Assembly: GCA_002841625.1 (NCBI GenBank)
Contig: PHAG01000002.1
Coordinates: forward strand, 186,001 to 250,000
Direction: 5' to 3'
Source of the DNA: Firmicutes bacterium HGW-Firmicutes-1
GTDB lineage: Bacteria; Bacillota; Clostridia; Lachnospirales; Vallitaleaceae
DNA length: 64,000 bases
Shown in pieces: positions 8,829 to 15,539 of the stretch (positions are counted from its first letter, which is position 1; every line of letters starts with the position of its first letter). The notes under the pieces are model-generated. The model did no database searches. It was not told the origin of the DNA and worked only from the letters and a program-made list of their open reading frames with translations. The translations under genes were made by a program, and so were the position numbers.

Positions 8829-9206
8829 TTAATTGAATATACAATTTGCTAGCATGGTTTGAACGTCTTTAATGTTAGTATTCTTTTTAAATTCTTTTTG
8901 TATAGGGGTTGAGTTACCAGAAATCCATATCTTAAGTTCTGAATCATTATCAAAAGTACCTGCAGTTTCTACAGCAAAGTGAGTGATACTTTTGTAGGGG
9001 ATAGAATGATATTCAACTTTTGATCCAGTAAGCCCTTGCTTATCTGCTAAAATAAGACGTTTATTTGTAAAAATAAACATATCTCTAAATACTGCGAAAG
9101 CCTTCAATATGGTTTCACCATTAGCTAGTAGCGGAGAAAGTTCCTTTTCAACTATCTTATTATCTACCTGAGATGCATTTCCCATTAATGAATCTAATAA
9201 TCCCAT
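8829..9206 (-). CDS. Bacterial PH-domain protein (YvbH-like)
   Basis: 125 residues forming one bacterial pleckstrin-homology domain: MGLLDSLMGNASQVD, FIFTNKRLILADKQGLTG, VEYHSIPYKSITHFAVETAGTFD and LKIWISG are family hallmarks. Function of these small cytoplasmic proteins is unknown. First gene of the minus-strand accessory cluster, with AAGGAGG upstream. Better conserved than its neighbours, suggesting acquisition from a host chromosome. Confidence 0.9.
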   Translation of the reverse strand: MGLLDSLMGNASQVDNKIVEKELSPLLANGETILKAFAVFRDMFIFTNKRLILADKQGLTGSKVEYHSIPYKSITHFAVETAGTFDNDSELKIWISGNSTPIQKEFKKNTNIKDVQTMLANCIFN

Positions 9207-9261
9207 TAAAAAATCCTCCTTAGTAATTATTTTTTTGTTTAATTTATAGCTATATATAAAA

Positions 9262-9304
9262 AAGACAACTAAACCATGGCAATGCCAAAGCCTAATTGTC
9301 TAAT
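9262..9304 (-). terminator. Leftward terminator-like hairpin
   Basis: On the minus strand AGACAA...GGC / GCC...TTGTCT forms a long stem with some G-T pairs and a 3-base loop, then TTTTTTATATA. No minus-strand gene ends just before it, so it may end the repressor transcript (reading antisense through the peptidase gene) or a small RNA. Confidence 0.55.
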
Positions 9305-9477
9305 TAACAAATTGTAATAGTTAATTGTATTAATCATAATAATCTCTCTCCCAAATTATTTTGATTACAATATTTTTAGTTATTTATAAATGATTTTATA
9401 TTAACTAAAATAATATCACAACATAAGATCACTTACAAGCACTTTTATTGATATATTATTACAATATAAACCTTTAA

Positions 9478-9506
9478 TTGACACGAACAAACGTTTGTGA
9501 TATAAT
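9478..9506 (+). promoter_or_regulatory. Sigma-A promoter with LexA-box-like operator
   Basis: TTGACA (9478-9483), a 17-base spacer and TATAAT (9501-9506): a consensus promoter. The spacer holds CGAACAAACGTTTG, matching 13 of 14 positions of the Bacillus LexA consensus CGAACRNRYGTTYC, with a perfect palindrome ACAAACGTTTGT. LexA binding there would block RNA polymerase, making the peptidase gene DNA-damage inducible. Confidence 0.75.
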
Positions 9507-9578
9507 TCCCGATATAGCAAAATACAGCAAAATATAAACCTAATATTTTCATTACTGCTAGAAGCAGGGGGAGGGCAT

Positions 9579-10562
9579 ATGGACATAACAAGATTAAAAG
9601 AGAGTGTATACAGAACTTGTGACAAAGTACTTAATAAATATTATGAAAAAGCAAAAAAGTTTAATCAAAAGCAATACTTATATTCGTTTTATTCAACATT
9701 AGTTTTGTTTGGATCTGGTTTTTTTTATGCTTTAATTGGAGTTCAAATCAATAATGAAATTTATCAGAATATGATAATTAACGCTGGGGTAGTAAATATA
9801 ACTTTATCAATTATCATATTCAGTTTTTCTCATTTTATAAGAATTACTATAAATGGTGTAATTAATACGTTAACTCATTTTACTAATAATTTAACTTCAG
9901 AGTGTGTAGCGATCCATGAAGCTGGTCATGTTATATTGACAGAGTTTCATTTTCCCTTTTCTATAAAATCAATAAAATTAACAAGAGGTATATTCCATTG
10001 TTGGGATGAATATATGAATCCAGGATATATAATTCAAAATATTAATTTTATGAAATGGAGATATAATTTTAACGCTTTATCAAAAAACGATATTGAAAAG
10101 CAAATTGCGATTTCCCTTGCTGGTTATATTAATAATCAAATTTACTTATTACAGGATCTTGATCAAATACAAAGAAGCATTATTGATATTATATATTTTA
10201 GCGATAAGTCACAACTTGATTCGGACTTTTTATTTGTTAGAAACCAACTTCCGGTTATATCTCGTTATGAAGATTTAGAAAAAATCATTGAAAGTACATA
10301 TAAAATACTAAATAGAAATATCAAATCCACAAATGCATTAGTTAGTGTAATAACAAAGAAAAAAAAGGTTAAACACAGTAAAACAATAAAAATATTGAAA
10401 ACAACCATTTCCTCAGAAGACTTAAATTTAAAAAAACAATATAAAAAAATTTATCCTAAACTACTATATCTATTCGTTATTTTTGCAGAATGGATGCACG
10501 TTGAAAATACTGTTGATATACTTAGGGAAACAGTTTTAACACTTAGGTTAAATAATTACTAA
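9579..10562 (+). CDS. Membrane-anchored M41 (FtsH-type) peptidase-like protein
   Basis: 327 residues. Two hydrophobic segments (about 37-56 and 66-88) precede a zinc-peptidase motif, AIHEAGHVIL (HEAGH at 113-117), as in FtsH. Further on, IAISLAGYINNQI (176-188) resembles the FtsH segment after the active site, and an Asp near 214-216 could be the third ligand. There is no AAA ATPase domain, so it is a peptidase without an unfoldase. The ribosome-binding site is strong (GGGGGAGGG). It is transcribed from a LexA-box promoter and converges on the prophage repressor gene. A role in cleaving the repressor or a membrane target on SOS induction is inference. Confidence 0.7.
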   Translation: MDITRLKESVYRTCDKVLNKYYEKAKKFNQKQYLYSFYSTLVLFGSGFFYALIGVQINNEIYQNMIINAGVVNITLSIIIFSFSHFIRITINGVINTLTHFTNNLTSECVAIHEAGHVILTEFHFPFSIKSIKLTRGIFHCWDEYMNPGYIIQNINFMKWRYNFNALSKNDIEKQIAISLAGYINNQIYLLQDLDQIQRSIIDIIYFSDKSQLDSDFLFVRNQLPVISRYEDLEKIIESTYKILNRNIKSTNALVSVITKKKKVKHSKTIKILKTTISSEDLNLKKQYKKIYPKLLYLFVIFAEWMHVENTVDILRETVLTLRLNNY

Positions 10563-10620
10563 TCAACTAATGTATGGATATTAAGAAAGAATTGGATTGG
10601 ATGTAATATTAGTAACATCA

Positions 10621-11031
10621 TTATTCTTCTGTTTTCTTTCTTAATTCTTCCATTTTTTCAGCATTTTCTAATGCGCTTTTTATGTCACTGAATAGTTCAA
10701 ATTGAGTTTGTCTTTGCATTTCCTTGCCATTAAATATATTGATATCATTGTTTTTAAGGATATCTAATAATTGATAAAATTTTTCTTTCAAATCTTCTTT
10801 ATTATCTTCGCTATTCATTTGTAATGATTGACCGTCGATACTTCTACCCAAAAGATAATCTACTGAAACTCCAAAAAAATTAGCTAGTTGTTGTAATGTA
10901 TCACTATTAGGTTCAGTTCTTCCTGTTTCCCAACTTCCAATGGTTTGCTGAGATACATTTATCATTTGACTTAGTTCTCTTTGGCTTAAATCTCTTTTTT
11001 CGCGTTCCTGTTTTAATCTGTTTTTTAGCAT
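10621..11031 (-). CDS. XRE-family prophage repressor
   Basis: 136 residues: an N-terminal helix-turn-helix of the XRE/CI type (LSQRELSQMINVSQQTIGSWETGRTEPNS, residues 15-43) followed by an acidic helical tail without the Ala-Gly/Ser-Lys self-cleavage signature of LexA/CI. The absence of that domain means RecA-stimulated autocleavage is unlikely, so induction needs another route. Divergent from the Cro-like gene, with operators between them. Confidence 0.88.
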   Translation of the reverse strand: MLKNRLKQEREKRDLSQRELSQMINVSQQTIGSWETGRTEPNSDTLQQLANFFGVSVDYLLGRSIDGQSLQMNSEDNKEDLKEKFYQLLDILKNNDINIFNGKEMQRQTQFELFSDIKSALENAEKMEELRKKTEE

Positions 11032-11054
11032 TAGAGCTCACCTCACATAACATT

Positions 11055-11083
11055 ATCATACAACAATATGTTGTTAATGTAAA
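11055..11083 (-). promoter_or_regulatory. Repressor promoter with operator in spacer
   Basis: Read leftward: TTTACA, a 17-base spacer and TATGAT. The spacer contains CAACA-TAT-TGTTG, a palindrome also seen in altered form in the rightward promoter. This would allow autoregulation by the repressor. Confidence 0.65.
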
Positions 11084-11111
11084 TAAATACAACAAAACAT
11101 AGTAATAAGTC

Positions 11112-11140
11112 TTGACAACTACATTATGTTGTTATATAAT
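11112..11140 (+). promoter_or_regulatory. Early rightward promoter with operator in spacer
   Basis: TTGACA (11112-11117), a 17-base spacer and TATAAT (11135-11140). The spacer includes CTACA-TTA-TGTTG, nearly the same palindrome as in the repressor promoter. Further half sites (CATAACATAG) follow. This looks like the lytic early promoter controlled by repressor and Cro. Confidence 0.7.
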
Positions 11141-11173
11141 TGCCACATAACATAGTAGAAAGGGGCTGACGAT

Positions 11174-11425
11174 CTGAAAAATTTAATCGCAGAACTTAGA
11201 AATAATAAAAATTTAAGTCAGTTAGAACTTGCCGAAATGCTAAATGTTACGCAGCAGACACTAAGTTCTTGGGAAATAGGAAGAACAATACCCAAACCTT
11301 ATCAAATGCAATATTTAGAGGATATATTGGGAGAGAAAAAAGAGAATATTTTTTTTGAAGACTTTAACTACAAAATGAAGTTAATTCCTAGTTTGAAATT
11401 AAAGATATTGATCAAAAGCAAGTAA
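11174..11425 (+). CDS. Cro-like helix-turn-helix protein, probable CTG start
   Basis: The frame encodes KNLIAELRNNKNLSQLELAEMLNVTQQTLSSWEIGR, a complete XRE helix-turn-helix, only if it begins well before the ATG at 11237. The only plausible start is CTG at 11174, eight bases after AGGGG. This gives about 83 residues. As the first gene of the rightward early promoter it is the expected Cro position. Starting at 11237 would delete the first two helices. Confidence 0.7.
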   Translation: MKNLIAELRNNKNLSQLELAEMLNVTQQTLSSWEIGRTIPKPYQMQYLEDILGEKKENIFFEDFNYKMKLIPSLKLKILIKSK

Positions 11426-11511
11426 GCAGATAAGGTGGAAAACAATAATTAATTAATGTAATCAGGACAAATCATTTAAACATATAAAAAAGTAAGGAGA
11501 TTGGGAGGTAT

Positions 11512-11697
11512 ATGCTTATGCCAAGTCCACCTGTAATAGGTAACGTAGTAAAAGAATTTATGATAGGCAATACTACTATAAAAATTTGCGACGATTCTTA
11601 TAGGGATAAAACTAAGGAAGATGTTGACAGAATTCTAATGAATATATCCCGAAATGCTTATGAGTTTTTGAATGCACAAGCGAATAAGCCTAGTTAA
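11512..11697 (+). CDS. Small conserved phage protein
   Basis: 61 residues: an N-terminal strand pair (FMIGNTTIKICDDSYRD) and a C-terminal helix (KEDVDRILMNISRNAYEFLNAQ). It has a GGGAGG site upstream. Proteins of this look are common after cro in Clostridia prophages, but no function is known to me. Confidence 0.6.
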   Translation: MLMPSPPVIGNVVKEFMIGNTTIKICDDSYRDKTKEDVDRILMNISRNAYEFLNAQANKPS

Positions 11698-11916
11698 TAG
11701 TTAAAACGTTAAAGATGAAGGAAGATAAGAGCAACTGTTGCGTTAATATTAGGCAGTTGCATAGAAAGACATGGACAAGATAGTTGAAGAAGATACTCAT
11801 TAATTCATGAGTAACAGAAATGCTATTCATTTATTAATATTATTTTATAACAAAAATATGTAGCACGTAAATAAGCAAAGTAATCATATTCGAAGAAAAA
11901 AAAGGAGGAATGAATT

Positions 11917-12465
11917 ATGTGTGTAGCAACGGTAATTAAAGAAGCAAGAGAAAGCAATAAATTAACTCAAGACCAAATGGCTTACAAATTTGGAGTATCA
12001 AGAAGTACATATAGTGCTTATGAACGAAAAACAAGACCAATACCAGATGATTTAGTATTAAAGATAGCAGATGAATTTAATGATCAACAAATTATTGCAG
12101 AGTTTTCATATGAGAAAGGTACTGAATTTTTCAATGTTCCAGTTCTTGATAATGTAGACAAGTACCCTCAGGTAGTTATGGATATTCTAATAGAAGAAGC
12201 TAGCGAAATGATTAAAGCTTTATTACAGATAAAAAATATTATTAAGAATAAAACTAGGGCTGATCAAATCGGGAAGGACGTATTTGAAAGACTTATGGAA
12301 CAAGAAGAGCAAGTTGGTGACGTTTACACAGCTCTTAAGATGCACTTTATAACAATGCAAAAATATGGAGTCAATGTCAAAGATGTAGAGCGAAGATGTG
12401 TAATAAAATTAAGAAACAAAGGATTAATAAAAAAAGAAAAAGCACGCCTTGGCAGGACGTACTAA
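11917..12465 (+). CDS. XRE-family regulator with C-terminal helical domain
   Basis: 182 residues: an N-terminal helix-turn-helix (LTQDQMAYKFGVSRSTYSAYERKTRPIPDD) and an alpha-helical remainder with an acidic region (EEASEMIKALLQI, MEQEEQVGDVYTAL). Strong AGGAGG site. A third DNA-binding regulator in the early region; target unknown. Confidence 0.75.
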   Translation: MCVATVIKEARESNKLTQDQMAYKFGVSRSTYSAYERKTRPIPDDLVLKIADEFNDQQIIAEFSYEKGTEFFNVPVLDNVDKYPQVVMDILIEEASEMIKALLQIKNIIKNKTRADQIGKDVFERLMEQEEQVGDVYTALKMHFITMQKYGVNVKDVERRCVIKLRNKGLIKKEKARLGRTY

Positions 12466-12541
12466 GTAATTAACTTAAATAAATTATACCATAAAAACAT
12501 TTAAAATTCAATAGATTCTTAAATATATAGGAGGCATATCA

Positions 12542-12643
12542 ATGGAAACATTTATTCTTTGTATGTTATATATTTTAACAATATTATCTATTCACCTAGT
12601 GGACAAGCTGATTTCTAAAGTGCTCAACAAGTTATTAATATAA
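12542..12643 (+). CDS. 33-residue hydrophobic peptide
   Basis: The frame METFILCMLYILTILSIH... has one transmembrane segment (about 3-20) and a Lys-rich end (DKLISKVLNKLLI). TAGGAGGCATATCA supplies a well placed ribosome-binding site. It immediately precedes the tRNA-like sequence. Could be a small membrane regulator or toxin; no function inferred. Confidence 0.5.
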   Translation: METFILCMLYILTILSIHLVDKLISKVLNKLLI

Positions 12644-12650
12644 ATTATGA

Positions 12651-12796
12651 TAGCCAGAGGACTGTGCACGGTTCGATTCCGTGCTTGGCTACTAACAAAA
12701 TGGGCTCTTTTGACTCTCCCTCAAAAACCTCTTTTAAGGATAAATAATTTTCACCACGTTATACCTTTATAAAGCCCATTTTGTTTTTTACTATCA
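12651..12796 (+). ncRNA. Candidate structured RNA with tRNA-like acceptor/T-arm
   Basis: TAGCCAG (12651-12657) can pair with TTGGCTA (12685-12691) as a 7-bp acceptor-like stem. Inside is a canonical T-arm, GCACGG-TTCGATT-CCGTGC (12666-12684), directly abutting the acceptor 3' strand, but only 8 bases join the two elements: there is no D-arm or anticodon arm. A 12-bp stem follows, ACAAAATGGGCT (12695-12706) with AGCCCATTTTGT (12773-12784), ending in a T run like a terminator. Either a tRNA remnant or a phage RNA with a tRNA-mimic domain. Confidence 0.5.
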
Positions 12797-12819
12797 ATCA
12801 AATACTAGGAGGATAAGCT

Positions 12820-13170
12820 ATGGGGTTAGATATCAAGGCATTAGCTCGTGGAGCACTCGAAGAAAAATTTGACATCGAAGTTGACAAAGTAATTAATAAC
12901 ATAATGGATCCTAATACATCGTTCAAGCAAAAGCGTAAAGTAACCATTACTTTAGAATTTACACCTAAGGATGAACAGAGAGACTTTGTTGATGTATTAG
13001 TAAATGCAACGTCGATAGTTGCGCCATATGGACCAATTAAAACAGCAATTATTATTGGGAAAGAAAATGGTGAATATGCAGCAGAAGAAATTAATCGTGG
13101 TCAGATACCAGGACAAACAAGTCTAGAAGACAATGACAAAGTTATTCAAATGAATAAGGAGGCTAATTAA
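12820..13170 (+). CDS. Phage protein, 'replication terminator' type
   Basis: 116 residues, acidic. It resembles the small phage proteins that databases label replication terminator protein (MGLDIKALARGALEEKFDIEVDKVINNIMDPNT, KVTITLEFTP), though that name has little experimental support. First gene of an operon with the 240-residue protein that follows at a 1-base gap. AGGAGG precedes the start. Confidence 0.6.
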   Translation: MGLDIKALARGALEEKFDIEVDKVINNIMDPNTSFKQKRKVTITLEFTPKDEQRDFVDVLVNATSIVAPYGPIKTAIIIGKENGEYAAEEINRGQIPGQTSLEDNDKVIQMNKEAN

Positions 13171-13171
13171 A

Positions 13172-13894
13172 ATGATAAAAGAAGCAATCGAGTATTTATT
13201 TAATAAAGGTACTGAGGAATTTGGTTCACTCGAAGTTGAGGGAAAGACCTACATAACAGGAAATGCATCAATGATTGAAGAACCAAGAGTTAATAAAGCC
13301 TTTCTCTTAACAACTCTTACTGGCATTGTAGATTACATCAATAATGCAGTTGATGTAAAAGAGGTAGGTAGAGAAATGACAATTCACATTGATGATCCAA
13401 ATACAGTAAGTATATATTCGCAACTCAATGATGAACGAAAAAGAGAGCAGTTAGTTATTGCAAAGGCAATTCTACCAAATGTTGTATATGACCGATTTCT
13501 AGAATCAGAAAATTTCATTATCGAACTAATGAGTAAGTTTGAACCTACAGAAGACCGTGAAAAAGTACTTAAGTTGTTTGGATGTATTAAGTCAGAACAA
13601 GTACATAAATCAATGGATGATGGTTTATCACAAACAGTTACTGCTAAAAAGGGAATATCTACAGTAGCGGAAATGGAAGTTCCGAACCCTGTAACATTAG
13701 CTCCATATAGAACATTTCCGGAGCTTCCACAACCAACTAGTAAATTTGTATTAAGACTTCAAGATGGTCCTGAAGCTGCTTTGTTTAATGCTGGAGGTAC
13801 TTCATGGAGAGTCGAAGCAATGCAAAGTATTAAGGAATACCTTGATGAGGGTATTAATCCAGAGCTTAAAGAGTTCGTGAAAATTATTATGTAA
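13172..13894 (+). CDS. Conserved early phage protein
   Basis: 240 residues, mixed alpha/beta, no catalytic motif recognised. The sequence (LFNKGTEEFGSLEVEGKTYIT, YRTFPELPQPTSKFVLRLQDG) recalls DUF2303/YfdQ-type phage proteins of about this length, a loose resemblance. Coupled to the preceding gene; the parC-like repeats begin about 35 bases after its stop. Confidence 0.55.
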   Translation: MIKEAIEYLFNKGTEEFGSLEVEGKTYITGNASMIEEPRVNKAFLLTTLTGIVDYINNAVDVKEVGREMTIHIDDPNTVSIYSQLNDERKREQLVIAKAILPNVVYDRFLESENFIIELMSKFEPTEDREKVLKLFGCIKSEQVHKSMDDGLSQTVTAKKGISTVAEMEVPNPVTLAPYRTFPELPQPTSKFVLRLQDGPEAALFNAGGTSWRVEAMQSIKEYLDEGINPELKEFVKIIM

Positions 13895-13929
13895 TAAAGA
13901 GGGCAATTGCCCTCTCTGCATTAAAATAA

Positions 13930-14032
13930 GGGTATACAAATGTATATCCAAAACGATAGTGTATACCCTAATGTATACCCATAAAATCATTAAATGTATA
14001 GACATTGTATACCCATGATTAGGTCGTATACC
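13930..14032. repeat. parC-like GTATACCC repeat cluster
   Basis: GTATACCC occurs at 13961, 13973 and 14007, with GTATACC at 14026 and the inverted copy GGGTATAC at 13930, plus degenerate GTATA words between. The cluster lies just upstream of the ParM-like gene, where type II partition systems keep their centromere and ParR-repressed promoter. Confidence 0.65.
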
Positions 14033-14077
14033 TTTATGTATATACAAAATAATAAAACTACTGTGGGAGGTAGAAAA

Positions 14078-15070
14078 ATGAGATATGCAATAACTGTTGA
14101 TCCTGGTAAGGATACAACGAAAGCAATATGTAGTTTTCGTGACTCAATAGGTCCACTAAATGAAAAGAAAACATCATTTCCAACACGGCTATATGATTTA
14201 AGCAATGGAGATATTGAAATTCAAGGCAATTCATTTCATGTCGTTTATGATGATAAAGAACTTGTCATAGGAGAGCAAGGTGAGCTTTATGACACTCAAA
14301 CTACAAAAACATCACTTTTACATAAGTTAGCAATATTTTCTGCAATATCTAAACTAATAGATCCCCTTGATAAAGAACCATGCATTGTACTTACAGTAGG
14401 ATGCCCAACAACCATTTTCAGGAACAAGTCATTAAAAGAAGAATATAGGGAATACATAAAGTCTAATCCAATCGTGATTATTAACAATCGTAAGCATTTA
14501 TTTAACTTTGAAAAAATCATTATCAAAAACGAAGGTTCAGGCATTGTTTACTTAGAACCTAATATTTTTCTGCAAAAAAGAGTCGCGGTTTTTGATATTG
14601 GAGGTAAACAATTTAATTTTGGGATTTTTGATAATAGAGTATTGATACCCAGTAGCTCTTTTAGCAATAACTTTGGTGGTACAAAATTACAATCCTTGGT
14701 AAGGCAAGAACTCAATATTGCGTTAGGTATTGATTGTAGTTTAATGGATGCCAAAAATGCTATAGAGAATGGTGGTATTTTTATTGATGGAGAGCTTAAC
14801 GCAGATAGTGTAATCGTAATTAAAACAACAATTTCGCGTTTTATTAAGGATTATATACTAAAGTCTCTTGAAGAAAGCAATATTTCAATTAGCTTAATGC
14901 CAGCAGTTGCTGTAGGAGGTACTAGCTTCAGTGTTTTAGATGAGTTTAAAGAGATTGTTCCACATTTAATAACACCTACTAAAGCAGATAGTATTGAAAC
15001 CTTTCAATGGGCAAATGCAGAGGGTTTTCATATTGTCTGTAAAGTAAAAGCAGGGATGATTAATGGCTGA
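14078..15070 (+). CDS. parM: ParM-like actin homologue
   Basis: 330 residues from the ATG at 14078 (GGGAGG 7 bases upstream; an in-frame ATG at 13994 lies in the repeats and has no such site). Actin-fold signatures: ITVDPGKDTTKA (phosphate 1), VFDIGGKQFNFGIFDN (phosphate 2) and AVAVGGTS (adenosine loop). ParM-type filaments push plasmid copies apart after ParR binds the centromere. It overlaps the following RHH-like gene by 8 bases and follows a repeat cluster, completing a parMRC-type locus. Confidence 0.85.
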   Translation: MRYAITVDPGKDTTKAICSFRDSIGPLNEKKTSFPTRLYDLSNGDIEIQGNSFHVVYDDKELVIGEQGELYDTQTTKTSLLHKLAIFSAISKLIDPLDKEPCIVLTVGCPTTIFRNKSLKEEYREYIKSNPIVIINNRKHLFNFEKIIIKNEGSGIVYLEPNIFLQKRVAVFDIGGKQFNFGIFDNRVLIPSSSFSNNFGGTKLQSLVRQELNIALGIDCSLMDAKNAIENGGIFIDGELNADSVIVIKTTISRFIKDYILKSLEESNISISLMPAVAVGGTSFSVLDEFKEIVPHLITPTKADSIETFQWANAEGFHIVCKVKAGMING

Positions 15071-15377
15071 AGACAGACCTCAAAAACCACTTAAATTTAA
15101 AAAAGATAATATAGATGTCTATAATATTCTTTGTGGCAAAGAAAACTTTACGCAGTATGTTTGTGATGCTGTTAGATTTTATGAAAAAAACTCACATTTA
15201 AAACAAGAGATCTCAAAAACAAAGTCAAATGAGAGTAGTAATGCAATTTTAGATGATATTCGGAATAAATTACAACGTATTGAGGATGCAATCAACAAAT
15301 TGCCTAACGGTTTAGAACAGAAAAACCCCTTGGTGGACAGTCAACTTATTAATCAAATCTTAAGTGAGGATGATTAG
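15063..15377 (+). CDS. parR: ParR-like partition adaptor
   Basis: 104 residues. The N-terminal KPLKFKKDNIDVYNILCGKENFTQYVCDAVRFYE fits a ribbon-helix-helix DNA-binding domain and is followed by a polar coiled coil and an acidic tail that could engage the filament. Position, size and 8-base overlap with the ParM-like gene support a ParR role; sequence similarity alone is weak. Confidence 0.6.
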   Translation: MAEDRPQKPLKFKKDNIDVYNILCGKENFTQYVCDAVRFYEKNSHLKQEISKTKSNESSNAILDDIRNKLQRIEDAINKLPNGLEQKNPLVDSQLINQILSEDD

Positions 15378-15395
15378 CAAAAGAAGGTGTAAAGC

Positions 15396-15539
15396 TTGTC
15401 AAATTTATTACCATTATGTAGTTGTGAAAACTGTGGTTATACTACCTGGTGCTTGCCAAGTTTCACATCTGGTATTTGCCATAAATGTGGCGGTGTTGTT
15501 ACAAAAAATGAATCTAAAGACGAGAAGGTGAAACATTGA
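15396..15539 (+). CDS. 47-residue zinc-ribbon protein (TTG start)
   Basis: Starting at TTG (AAGGTG 6-7 bases upstream) the frame encodes CSCENCGYTTWC...CHKCGGVV, a CxC/CxxC...CxxC zinc ribbon. Its stop overlaps the start of the replication initiator (TTGA), implying translational coupling. Function unknown; small zinc ribbons are frequent beside phage replication genes. Confidence 0.55.
   Translation: MSNLLPLCSCENCGYTTWCLPSFTSGICHKCGGVVTKNESKDEKVKH

Larger units (their letters stand above)
9207..9578. other. 372-base intergenic region
   Basis: It holds a leftward terminator-like hairpin (9262-9304), an AT-rich stretch without a convincing gene, and the LexA-box promoter of the peptidase gene (9478-9506). 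The minus-strand frame overlapping 9416-9625 lacks family features and overlaps that promoter, so it is not called. Confidence 0.7.

Noticed and set aside
9416-9625. 69-residue minus-strand frame
   Set aside because: Overlaps the peptidase promoter and start, no ribosome-binding site of note, composition unlike a real protein.
11730-11762. GCAACTG/CAGTTGC hairpin and a 22-codon frame
   Set aside because: Too short and without a supporting site or known motif to call as a gene or RNA.
12651-12691. Normal tRNA gene
   Set aside because: Only acceptor-like and T-arm elements are present; there is no room for D or anticodon arms and no CCA end.
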